A stretch of DNA of 64,000 bases from Ascarosepion bandense (taxonomy: Eukaryota > Mollusca > Cephalopoda > Sepiida > Sepiidae): the NCBI GenBank assembly GCA_037127315.1, contig JBBBDQ010000400.1:1534501-1598500 (forward strand). Reading direction: 5' to 3'. Positions 28,141 to 37,660 of the stretch are shown here, piece by piece. Below the pieces are notes generated by a model that was not told where the DNA came from, did not search any database, and saw nothing but the letters and a program-made list of their open reading frames with translations. The translations under genes and the position numbers were made by a program. How positions within the stretch are numbered: position 1 is the stretch's first letter; each line of letters begins with the position of its first letter.

Positions 28141-28508
28141 TGTTCGTTGTGGTACAGTGGATATCGACTCGGAACGATAAATCGGAAAGCCGGGCTCGAA
28201 TTCCAGTTGAATTCCTTGCATTCACTTACGCACAAATACCCTTGGGAATGGTATTAATCCGTATCTTTCCTCTATTTATGGGTTAAATTACAGGACAGAT
28301 TGGGTTCTATAGCCTTGGCTGGCAACCAGTCTACTGCAGAAAGCAATGGCAACCAGTCTACCTCAGAAAACAATGGTAACCTACTGCGGGATAATCTTCT
28401 GCCCTGTCTGAAGATTATCCCGCAGTAGGTTGCATTGCGTGATCATGTCTCTTTTGAGACATGATCGCCGAAAGCGTGTATCACATATGTCACTTAACTG
28501 ACTGACTG
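28141..28508 (+). mobile_element. tRNA-derived SINE (S1) with internal 20-bp palindrome
   Basis: The head has GTTGTGGTACAGTGG (A box) and GGGCTCGAATTCC (B box). Inside, 'ggcaaccagtctac' is duplicated, and CCTACTGCGGGATAATCTTC is followed at once by its inverted copy (28379-28428). This makes the copy longer than the usual 300 bp. It ends CTTAACTGACTGACTG. Confidence 0.85.
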
Positions 28509-28600
28509 CTGGTTGGTTTAAAGGATGGCGTCTGTGAATGTAAAAGTCGGAGATCCCGAGTTCGAATTCCCGTCGTGTTCGTCGAAATCCCTTTCTTTTT
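28509..28600 (+). mobile_element. tRNA-like unit joined to a LINE tail
   Basis: GGTTTAAAGGATGGCGTCTG (A-box-like) and CCCGAGTTCGAATTCCCG (B box) form a tRNA-like unit. The same unit with the same right-hand neighbour occurs at 30555-30640. The unit runs into a T-rich stretch and the antisense LINE 3' end. Confidence 0.55.
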
Positions 28601-29280
28601 TTATCTTTTTAGATCCATTCACCCTAAGAAAGACGATAACGTCACGAAGACGCAATGGCTAATAGATAGATTTACAATTAAATCTAGCTTTTCAATAGTA
28701 AAAAGATTAGACCTATTTTCTAAAATTGAATAATATGACGCTTAAATTCAAGTGGTGGGTGTAACAAGGTGAAAAACTCATTAGAGCAGCTACAGTGAAA
28801 CTATTTCCAGAAAATACAGAGGGAAGGCGATGATGTCACTAAGACGCAAGGGCCAATAGTTAGATTTACAATTATATCTAGCTATGGCGCTTAAATTCAC
28901 GCGGTGGAGGTAACAAGGTGGACAGCTCATTAGAACTGTTACCGTGAAACTATTTCTAGAAAAGACAGAGGGAAGCCACGTCACCGCGGTGAGAAAATAA
29001 CTAAAGTCGAGGTACCTCGTCAGAATCAATAGCATTCTTCGTATTTCGTCGAGAATCTAGAGATATACAGCCTGATCACTAGACCAGATATGGAAGTAAT
29101 ATCCAATGTATGGATGAATAATAGATTTATGAATGAACAAGATTTATAAATTTGAAAGATGGATTCTAACAAGAAAGATTGTCTAGCACGACATTGTGAA
29201 CCAACTTTCTTAGCTACACACCTAGTAATTGATTCTATATAATTTCTTTACTTCATGTCACTAGAAAACGGGCGACCTAG
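28601..29280 (-). pseudogene. Diverged Jockey/CR1-type LINE (subfamily B2) with internal duplication
   Basis: From the antisense 3' end (CATTCACCCTAAGAAAGACG at 28616) to ACCAGATATGGAAGTAATAT near 29080, the order matches the reverse complement of the LINE C-terminus. A segment of about 130 bp (CTTAAATTCAAGTGGTGG, GTGAAACTATTTCCAG) is repeated at 28741 and 28888. Frames are broken throughout. Confidence 0.55.
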
Positions 29281-29281
29281 A

Positions 29282-29285
<4 letters not shown>

Positions 29286-29318
<33 letters not shown>
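29286..29318. repeat. (TA)n tract at family R edge
   Basis: Pure TA run at the left edge of copy 5. Confidence 0.95.
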
Positions 29319-29322
<4 letters not shown>

Positions 29323-29596
29323 ATCCGCAGATTTTTGCTCATGTGTTTTGCACATCAGTACGGTTAGACATCCGATTGCTTTTAACCCTGGATTGAAACC
29401 TGACTGGATTGGCGTCAATCTGAGCTATGGGAGCTCGGTAGAAGGAGGCATACTTTTAGCGTGTGATATACCGTGTATTCATACGACAGTAGTGAGAGTG
29501 TTCTAATCCATTATTGAATGAGCGTAGATGCGAGAGTAGCTACTGTTTTTTCAAAGTCTACCATTCTTCCACAGTGCTCGATTAGCGTGTGAAAGC

Positions 29597-29599
<3 letters not shown>
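29319..29599 (-). mobile_element. Family R element, copy 5
   Basis: It has the same order as copy 2: a GTGAAAGCG edge against TA, the 5' segment, TCCAGTCAGGTTTCAATCC as B box, and GCAATCGGATGTCTAACCG. The ribozyme block is broken: CTGATGTG, a CAAAA insertion, and GAGCAAAAATCTGCGG in place of the normal stem II and GAAAC. Stem I strands CCGUA and UGCGG are perfectly paired. Confidence 0.75.
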
Positions 29600-29636
<37 letters not shown>

Positions 29637-29944
29637 TACATAGCTAAAAGCTGGAAATATTTAGTCTAAAAAGCAGCGACAATAAGACAGAGTTGGCCTA
29701 GTAATAAAATCATACGAAAACAAAGCGTTAAATTACCGTGTTAAATAAATAAATTTAATTAATTAATTTATTAAATTAAATTTATTAAATTAATTAATTA
29801 AATAAATGCAATGTAAGCAGTCGAAATATTAATGTGCAGGATTTTAGAATAGAAGTAAATCTTTCCTTACTCGAATATTCAGAAGTGGATCGATCATAAC
29901 ACCAGAAAACTTTTGTAACAGTTAGAGACTGGAAGAAAAAATAT
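29600..29944. other. (TA)n then unassigned, with AATTTAATTAATT palindrome
   Basis: TA run to 29631. A TAAATAAATAAATTTAATTA-type palindromic tract lies at about 29741-29808. Nothing else. Confidence 0.6.
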
Positions 29945-30065
29945 CGGCGGACGAGTTCGAATTCCGGTCTAGTTTGTTGATTTCACATTCAAATATTATT
30001 TGGAGAGGTAAAAATCCAACTTTTCCCATTCCACACACACTCAGTACTGCATTAAATAACAGGTC
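29945..30065 (+). mobile_element. Diverged SINE fragment
   Basis: GACGAGTTCGAATTCCGG (B box), TTCACATTCAAATATTATTTG and TGCATTAAATAACAGG follow the S1 order from B box to body. The A box and 3' end are not recognisable. Confidence 0.45.
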
Positions 30066-30554
30066 TTGATGGGCGATCACTTAATTAAAACGACGAACTC
30101 CCAATTTAAATCTAGTCTGAAAAGCGATTTGCTGAATTAAACTATTTTGTCTTAATACACCAATCGAAGTATAAGAGGGTTTTACTACCAAATAGTCGTT
30201 AACGGATAAATTGTTTGCTGTTTCTTAATTATGGCGAACGTTTTTAGCAAACACTGTTATTCAAGTTGGGAATCCCGATACCCGATAGAACATAGAATGT
30301 CAATTCAAATATAATTCTTGATGCTTTGCAGTATAATCTAATGCCAGTGACATTAGTGGACAGATGTGAATGTCAAGTATATCTGGCATAGGTCAGCAAG
30401 TAAACTTAGCGAAATTGAAAAAAAATTACTACTAAAAACCAAAGAGGAATTAATATAGTACGTTTACACGCAGAAATTCACGAGTCGAGCGCTCTGTATA
30501 ACGTGCGATGGCCATCAAGGTCTCGACAAAAACTTTGCAAGCATTATCAGTACG
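30066..30554. other. Unassigned, LINE-like at the right end
   Basis: The last hundred bases (AAATTCACGAGTCGAGC, AAGCATTATCAGTACGAG) resemble the B2 LINE antisense sequence preceding the tRNA-like unit at 27.98 kb. The rest is unrecognised. Confidence 0.3.
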
Positions 30555-30725
30555 AGTTTTATGGGATGTGTGGCTGGTGTAAAAGATAGCGTCTCGTAAT
30601 GTAGAACTCGGAGAACCCAAGTTCGAATTCTTGTCGTGTTCCTTGCATTCTCTTTCTTTCTTTTATTTTTTTAAAATCCATTCACCCTAAGAAAGGCGAT
30701 AGCGTAGCTAAGACACAAGGACCAA
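30555..30725 (+). mobile_element. tRNA-like unit with antisense LINE 3' end, second copy
   Basis: GGCTGGTGTAAAAGATAGCG, then CCAAGTTCGAATTCTTG (B box), a T-rich run and CCATTCACCCTAAGAAAGGC, the reverse complement of the B2 LINE terminus. It has the same arrangement as 28509-28640, so the tRNA unit and the LINE end were moved together at least once. Confidence 0.55.
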
Positions 30726-31148
30726 ATGGAAGTTAAAGTAAAGGAAAAGACATTAAAGAAACCAGAAATCCAATAATAGTAATTTCAGACTTTAAGCAGA
30801 GATTTTAGAAGTATAAAGCAGAAGTAAACTTTAGAAGAAATCGGTAATCCAATCCTAAACTTGAACTCAGACATAAACCACAATTTCTGCTCAAAAATCA
30901 AAATGTAAATCAGACTTCTCTGCGCAATAACTCTTGAAAAACGTATGAATCCATCATATCTTCTCATCTATGGGTTAAACAGTAGTTCTAGTAAAAGAAA
31001 TCATTGTTGATCCCAATATCCACCCTCATAAAACATGAATTAATATTCTTACACACCCAAATATATTTTAGTTTTAGATAACCCAAAAGTGTTGATAAAC
31101 CGTGAAAAATCAATCAATCGATCGAGTCTTACGGGTGTGCCTTTATGG
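30726..31148. other. Unassigned stretch
   Basis: No feature recognised. Confidence 0.4.
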
Positions 31149-31161
31149 TCAACCTTGTATT

Positions 31162-31465
31162 CAGTCAGTTAAGTGCCTTACGTGATACACGCTTGGGCGA
31201 TCATGTCTCGAAACAGACATGAGTGACTGGGCAGAATATTATCCCGCAGTAGGTTGCCATTGCTTTCTGCGGTAGACTGGTTGGCGACCAAGGCTATAGA
31301 ACCCAATCTGTCCTCTTATTTACCCCATAACTGGAAGGAATAGACGGATTAATACCTTTCCCAAAGGTATTTGGGCGTAAGTGAATGCAAGGAATTCAAC
31401 TGGAATTCGAACTCGGCTCTCCGATTTCTCGTTCCGAGCCGATATCCACTGCACCACAACACACA
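31162..31465 (-). mobile_element. tRNA-derived SINE (S1), full length with 13-bp target duplication
   Basis: It is flanked by TCAACCTTGTATT at 31149-31161 and 31466-31478, a perfect 13-bp target duplication. On the minus strand it starts GTGTTGTGGTGCAGTGG (A box), then TCGGCTCGGAACGAG, GAGTTCGAATTCC (B box) and the complete S1 body, and ends CTTAACTGACTGA. It is about 304 bp long. This is the best copy for defining the family. Confidence 0.93.
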
Positions 31466-31478
31466 TCAACCTTGTATT

Positions 31479-32261
31479 AGCTGGACTATAAAGAGCAGGG
31501 CGTCTATCATATGCAAACATTAAAAAATTCGTCCTACGGACCAATTCATTAAAATCATCATTTGGATCTTCACTGGCGTGAAACTATCATGGCATTGTGC
31601 ATGATTATACTACCATTGTGTGTAGGTATCAACACAGAACACTTTCCCCGCCCATATCAGAAAGTGCATTCATATGATTCAACTCACTGCAGAGTTCCTA
31701 GGTATCATAGTTTAAGGATCCAAGATCGAGTAGCTTCCATTAGATTATGCCGTCATCCCATCTTTTTCGCTTCCTTCACACCTGCTTTTTCAATGCATAT
31801 TTTTGATAATCCATTTTTATTTCGGAGATATAGTAATTACTTAATGATCTCCGCTCTAAAAACAGGTATAACAGTTCGAATGCCATTCGTGTTAGTTACA
31901 TCCACACAAGCGCAATTAATCTTTGTCGCTCTATTCACGACGTTTCAACTGTTGTTTGCTCCGACCGTCTTCAGGTGATTGGAATTTTGAACTGAACACT
32001 TTATTTCATTTACTGGGGTAGATTGTTCTCGTTCCATGAATCATACCGCTTTCAAATCTCTCTATTATCTCCATTTAGCTCAATTTAGCTCAATTTTCTA
32101 ACTTTTTGTTCACCACTGCTGTAACCAGGTATTGAACTCACAAATATTTAGGTCAAGTAACTCTATCCAACCAACGCTTTTAACAACTGGGCCATGTGTT
32201 ATTGAGGGCATCAGTGTATGAATTTTTGGGCATTTTTTGTTCATATTACAATCTCATATTT
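31479..32261. other. Unassigned; 138-codon open frame without a domain
   Basis: The frame at 31562-31978 (plus) is hydrophobic in places (FVALFTTFQLLFA) but I recognise nothing, and codon use is not distinctive. I would not call it a gene. Confidence 0.25.
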
Positions 32262-32770
32262 GTAGTTGGTTTCCCCTAGCACTCCGTACATATTGTATTC
32301 ATTTCTATGTTTTGCCGACTTAGGAAATTTTTGTAGCCCAACATATGCGCTGATTTCTCAAGTTTTTGTATTTTCCAGTGGTGTTTGCTATGTATTATTT
32401 CAACTTCATCCCAAAGAGACCGGTGAGCGCCATTTTCGCTCCATACGTCTGATTTTTCTATTTCTTCTCGTTACGGTCATGCAGTGTTCTTGTAGCCTTA
32501 TCTTAAGGCGGCGACCCGTTTCTTCTGTATATATCTTACTGCAGCTGCATAGGATGGCGTATATGCAGTCCTTAGTAATATCATCAATTTGAGGAATTAC
32601 TCAGAAGAGGTATCTGTGAAGCGTTGAATCACTTCTGAAGGTTTCCTGATGTTATACGGACCACAGATCTTTTGTATTTTTCCGATAATCCCTTTACATA
32701 CGTTAGGCAGTCCCAGTGACTTTTCTGGGTGTTGTTTAAAAGGGGCGACATCAAATCGTATGTCTCTTGT
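32262..32770 (-). pseudogene. Penelope-like C-terminus with GIY-YIG relic
   Basis: On the minus strand, in shifting frames: GLPNVCKGIIGKIQKICGPY, NIRK, then DCIYAIPCSCSK (cysteine pair), IYTEETGRRLKIRLQEH (GIY-YIG core with IG changed to EE-like), and after a frameshift WDEVEIIHSKHHWKIQKLEK and SAHMLGYKNFLSR. The order matches the linker and endonuclease of Penelope-like elements. It is a different subfamily from the one at 2.8-3.5 kb. The RT palm is not present. Confidence 0.6.
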
Positions 32771-32799
32771 TTCAAAGTTATAAAATAAAGTAAGAATTA

Positions 32800-32851
32800 T
32801 TAATCAATTCACCCCAAGAAAGACGATAATGTTACTAAGATGTAAGAAGAC
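32800..32851 (-). mobile_element. Jockey/CR1 B2 LINE terminal fragment
   Basis: ATTCACCCCAAGAAAGACG, ATAATGTTACTAAGATG is the reverse complement of the subfamily 3' end. The SINE inserts directly beyond. Confidence 0.5.
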
Positions 32852-33151
32852 TTAGTCAATTAAGTACTATACGTGATACACGCTCAGGCGATCATGTCTC
32901 TTTCAAGACATGACTGATTGGCAGAAGATTTTCTTGCTGTAGATTACCATTACTTCCTGCAGTATACTGGTTGCCAACCAAGGCTATAGAACTCAATCTT
33001 TCTGACTATTATTTAGCCCATAGCTGCAGGGAGAAGAGACTGATTATTACCTTTTCTAAAGATAAGTGAATGCAACGAATTCAACTGGAATTCGAACTCG
33101 GCCCTCCGATTTCTCGTTCCGAGCCAACATCCACTGCAGCACAACGCACAT
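32852..33151 (-). mobile_element. tRNA-derived SINE (S1)
   Basis: Full order from 3' end (AGTCAATTAAGTACTATACG) to the A box (reverse complement of TGCTGCAGTGGATG at about 33130) is present. B box GAGTTCGAATTCC is intact. No target duplication is obvious. Confidence 0.88.
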
Positions 33152-33219
33152 AATAAGTGAACTACTGGGAGTGAAAGGGAACGAAAAAACTTTAGAACAC
33201 AATCCTAAATAGAATAGGA

Positions 33220-33850
33220 TTTTGTTCTAAATTGAATGCTGTATTGAATACTGCTGACATATCAGGTCGGGTGTTCCTGCTATCCACCTAGGGGTCCTTG
33301 ACAAAATCCAACGGAGAATCTGTAATGTGATCGATCCCGACTTAGCAGCTCGGATACAGTCACTTTCTCACCGGCGCAATGTGGCTTCCTTGTGTTACTC
33401 CTACAAATACTTTCACGGCTTCTGTTCTGATGAACTTAGCTCACTGTTGCCCCCTATGTATGAATTTATTTAAACCACAAGATTAGCAAATTAGGTTCCA
33501 CACTTTTACTGTGAAACCAACAAAATGTAAACGCAAATTCTACTCCAACAGCTTCTTATCTCGCACGTCCCGTTTGTGGAATTTCCTTCCATTTACTTGC
33601 TTCCCCGACAGATACAATCTCCAAGAATTCGAATGTAAAGTCAATAGTCATCTTCTATCTCACTAACCTGCATCCTCTCTCTCATGCTCCTTTCTCCGTC
33701 CACTCCTCTCTCATCAGCATTCTCACCCTTCTCTTACCCACTTCCTGATACCCCCTATAACCTGTCACTCTTTCTCATAATTCTCCTCCTATGTAACCTC
33801 CTGCAAAACAGTGGAAGTAAAATGCCTTGATGAGGCGATATGTTTATAAA
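33220..33850 (+). pseudogene. Jockey/CR1-type LINE C-terminus and 3' UTR
   Basis: Plus strand: IEYC-like start, TGTTCCTGCTATCCACCTAG, CGGAGAATCTGTAATG, AAATACTTTCACGGCTTCTG, TGAACTTAGCTCACTG and, further on, CTTCCCCGACAGATACAATC, then stop, CT-rich UTR, and a decayed terminus CCTCCTGCAAAACAGTGG. It is a 5'-truncated copy with several frame breaks. Confidence 0.8.
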
Positions 33851-34085
33851 AAAACAAACAAGAGATAAACCCCTACTTCTGTTCCAAAGACAGGGTAGGT
33901 GTGTGAACCAGGTGATGTGCAAACCTTTCTACTCTTATTTTTAAACGAGTGTTTAAAGAGAAATATAGTTTCTTCGTTTTTTGTCGTTTGGTTGTGGCAT
34001 CCCATGAACTACCTGGTTCCTACAACCACGCTTTAAAAAAGGTGAATCAGTCCAAAATTGGAGCATTGTTGCCATATTTGTGCTG
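33851..34085. other. Unassigned spacer
   Basis: No feature recognised. Confidence 0.4.
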
Positions 34086-34228
34086 GAAGTGGGTAAGAGA
34101 AGAATGAGAATACTGATGAGAGTGGAGTGGACGGAGAAAGGAGCATGAGAGAGAGAGGATGCAGGTTAGTGAGATAGGAGATGACTCTTGACTTTACATT
34201 TAAATTCTTGGAGATTGTAGCTGTCCTC
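34086..34228 (-). mobile_element. Jockey/CR1-type LINE UTR/coding junction fragment
   Basis: AGAATGAGAATACTGATGAG, GAGGATGCAGGTTAGTGAG, TTGACTTTACATTTAAATTC is the reverse complement of the LINE 3' UTR start and last codons. It stops sharply at 34228, where the 5S-type SINE begins. Confidence 0.7.
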
Positions 34229-34235
34229 AATTCGA

Positions 34236-34555
34236 CGGTTTAAGGCCACATATCGTTAAAACACTGATTCCCGTACGACCACCAGTGTTAAGCAGCATTG
34301 AGCCTGGTTAGTACTTAGATGGGTGACCGATTGGGAATACCAGGGGTTTGTAAGCATGGATATGGCGGTAATGTAATGGATAATGTCTCGGTATTTTAAT
34401 AGGAGAGTCGGCTTACAATTCCCACTGGATTTGTAATATTCAATTTGTGCGCAAGTACCCGTGAGAAAGTATGACACTTTCTCCCCCGAGCTATTGTAAG
34501 AGTTGTATTACTAAACCATTAATATCTCAAAAAAGAAATCTTACAATGTAGAAAT
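34236..34555 (+). mobile_element. 5S-rRNA/tRNA composite SINE, copy 4
   Basis: The plus strand reads GGCCACATATCGTTAAAAC, CACCAGTGTTAAGCAGC, TTGAGCCTGGTTAGTACTTA, GATGGGTGACCGATTGGG and AATACCAGGGGTTTGTAAGC, that is, most of 5S rRNA. The tRNA-like part follows (GGTAATGTAATGGATAATG, GTCGGCTTACAATTCCC), then the SINE body GTGCGCAAGTACCCGTGAG, and the tail TATTACTAAACCATTAATA, TCTTACAATG. It is the only copy in sense orientation here. Confidence 0.78.
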
Positions 34556-35440
34556 GTTTTCTGGCTTTGAATGGCCTGAAGAATCGATAAGCAGTAGAAA
34601 AACAATTCAATCAATCATTCTCATTTCACAGGCTTGAGAGGTTCCAAAAGTATTTACGGAGCCTTGTAGTCGATTAATTATTTTATTAGAGACTTTTTTT
34701 CCACAAACGAGACATCAATAGTTTATTGCTATCCTGTCAGAATTAATACGGAAAATGATCAGATGTGTCATATTCCTTAATTCTACCAGTTTAGACATTC
34801 TCAGCGAGGAAAAACCGTACCATGTATAGAGGGTCGAATCATCTTCATTCATTTCGTGTTCTATCGATAAAAAAGAAAATTCCATTCAACCGCTTTAAAC
34901 TCGTGATCCTCTTTGTGTAACAAGCAGAGAAGATGCTTTCTTAATCGCTAAAATCTTAACCTCTCCGTATTTATTATCGTTATCTAGCCTATATATCCTC
35001 ATAACCCGAATATATTTCCAGCTCTACACAACAACCTAATTTAGTAACCCATTTCCTTGAGCGGCTCTTGAGCCTTGCATTGTATGAAGATTTAGTAAAA
35101 AAAGAAAAAAAACTCTTACTTGTATTTTCGAATTTCTCTGGGTAACACACTTCTTCACAAATGAAGAAAGCCTGCAAAAATTTTTTATCGCTGGTTAGTT
35201 TTAAAGAGTTCGAAACCCTTAGATCTGAAAGGTTATAGCCTTGTGCCAAGCTAAACGAAGTGTAACCAATGCTTTTTTTCGGCTTAGATAGGAATTTATG
35301 GGCGTTTGAGAAAACCTCACACATCAGAAATAATATAAAGCGAAAACTTTGGTTATTTATAAGTAATGAGACACGGAACAATATATTTGTGTACTCGTAT
35401 GGAAAGGTCACATAAAAGGCCTGAACACTCCAAAATATCA
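34556..35440. other. Unassigned; dispersed repeat near 34980-35290
   Basis: ATATATCCTCATAACCCG, CTACACAACAACCTAATT and TTGAGCGGCTCTTGAGCC resemble segments at 16.48 and 44.75 kb, defining an unclassified repeat. A 150-codon minus frame (34989-35441) has no recognised domain. Confidence 0.35.
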
Positions 35441-36475
35441 ACTGTTTTGTAACATTGTAAGAATATGATCTGTTGTAAAAATTAGCTCTTTTTGAAAGAT
35501 TAATTTGATGAAGTTAAAGAAAAGAATGTTATTTTATTAACACACGGCTATGTAGTAAACGTGAAATCAACTGGCGTAGTGTGAGGTTGCCAAAATTGTG
35601 TGCTACTACTAATAATGATCAAGGTAGATCTAAGAAAAGGTGAAAGAGAGCCGATTTGTCAAAATAATTTTCTTGGTGCTAAATTTTGTTTAGCTTCGTC
35701 GGAAAGGTTGCCGAAATCGAATCGTTTAGACCAGGGGTTCTCACTAATTTTTTACCATTTGCCCAATTCCATGCCCAGATGCATAGTAAATATTCAAATT
35801 TGAATATTCAAAAGCATAACAAAATTGTTTGGTAAAAGTTTGTTACTGGTTCATACGCTAACTTTATGATGTAGTAAAAAAAATACCAAAGGGAATTAAC
35901 AAATAACGCTGACCCACGCGGTGGCTGCTGCTGCTAATATCGTGTTAAAGGAAAATGAAAGCAGACTTAACCATAGAAAACTATATATACATGCTTATTG
36001 AAAAGTAAATCCACATTTTAAAATACTTATAATTAATTTATTAACTATAATTTTTGCAAGAATTAGTTATGGGTGAAAAGCGTGTGGCATGAGGTCTTAT
36101 TTAAAATTCTATATGGGCACCAGATTTCGCCACAAGATTCTCAAGTAACTTTTTTTTTGCTCAAAATAGGCCGAATGATCTAATTTCACTGTGAAGTACC
36201 AGGACATAATAATGTAAGCAAAACCCTTGAAACGTTATATTTTAAATTCAAGTAACTTATCATACAAGAAAAAAAACACCCTATTAACTTCCTAAGTGTG
36301 TTTACAGCAGTTTCAGTCTATTTTCGAACTTTTTTCTTTTTTAAACTATAATTTATAGTTTCAAAAATCTTTTAAAACTCGTTTTAAAACTTTTCGAAAC
36401 TTTGCATTAGGTTATTAAATTATTAAGTGAACACTATATTTTCTAAGCCAAAATAGGAAAGATTAATACAAATCG
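35441..36475. other. Unassigned AT-rich stretch
   Basis: I see no domain, RNA motif or repeat match over about 1 kb. Confidence 0.4.
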
Positions 36476-36870
36476 TCATGCACTAAGATTGTCGCTCTTA
36501 ATAATTTTCCCTAATGGTATCTCACCAAAACCCTGCTTGCGCAAGCCCATGAAATATGTCTCGCCCTGCTTTCCCTTCCCTCTGTTTTCCTCTATCCATT
36601 CTGTGAGTATCATATTCTCTAAACCCTCCTTCCTCTTTACATGTCCCAGGAGCCTCATCTCTCTTCCTGATATGGTATCCTCAGCATCCTTCTGGAGAAT
36701 CACATTTCTACTGTCACTTCTCTGAAGAGATCGTCCAACATATGCTACCATACAGAAAGAACAGTCCATCACTCTTTTCTTTGTATCCAGTTGAATTCTC
36801 CTGTCTCTCAATATTCCGGTTAACTTTTAAAATGCGTCCCTGGCCATATGCAGCTATTTTATCCGCTGTA
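36476..36870 (-). pseudogene. Diverged RTE LINE C-terminus
   Basis: The minus-strand frame includes RRIQLDTKKRVMDCSFCMVA, RNVILQKDAEDT and LGHVKRKEGLENMILTEWIE. These parallel [28 protein letters not shown] and [20 protein letters not shown] of the intact-looking copy at 43.3-44.4 kb. Divergence is high and the RT palm is lacking. Confidence 0.7.
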
Positions 36871-37660
36871 ACACCCCATAGAACAATTTCTCCGGCGGCC
36901 GTTCTCCACGTCGTGATGCTTACCGGTAATTTGTTGAAAAAGTCGGAACCTCAAGCTGGGGGTACAAGATTAAACTATAGGGAACACAATTCCACAACTT
37001 GGATGAGTTGAAACGATGCTTTATTTGGTTTAGAGTTAGCCTTTTCGGTTGGGGCAGGCGAATGTGACGCACAGCTCTAACTCTAATTAACGGAGATCGA
37101 ATTCCGAACTGACCTACTCAAGACGAACGGAGGTTCTACTTCAAGCACACGCCCGGTGGAACTAACTCAACTCAACTGATCTGACTCGTAAAAATCACCT
37201 GTATTTATTTAAAATTAATCCGGAAATCCGGAAATGCTTTAGACCACTGGGTGATAAGCAATTGGTGACTGTAAGTCCGAAATTTCAGGGCACTCAAACT
37301 TTCCCCCCTTTGATGTGCAAACATCCCGCAGACACCCAGTCTGCACCTAACCTCAGTATTTTTTCCAGGATTTTTTTATCTTTTTTTAAAATCTTAATAA
37401 AGCTTCCGCCGGAAAATTCTTAATGTGTGGTTAAGATACAGTAAAGACAGCCTTTGACCTGGTCATTCAAAAAACCTATTTCCTGAACTTTATCTATTAT
37501 CACATTAAATCCCCGAGTCAAATATTTACCGGAAGAGTGGTAGGATTTAAAACATTAATCTGATACCCTTTTCTCTTACACAATTTTCCTCATAAAAGAA
37601 AAAGGGTTTATTTATATATTTTTTCTCTTCTTTTTCTCTTTTGTTAAACGAAACATGTTT
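36871..37660. other. Left flank of the satellite, unassigned
   Basis: This stretch is GC-richer to 37200 (CTCAAGCTGGGGGTACAAG, GGGGCAGGCGAATGTGACG). It then turns AT-rich with a (TTTTTCTC)-like run just before the array. It could include an LTR-type sequence, but I find no paired ends. Confidence 0.3.

Noticed and set aside
31562..31978. 138-codon open frame as a host gene
   Set aside because: No domain, no supporting splice signals, and the start is not convincing. AT-rich DNA of this length yields such frames by chance.
34236..34340. Functional 5S rRNA gene
   Set aside because: Diverged, missing pairings, and immediately followed by a tRNA-like unit and SINE tail.
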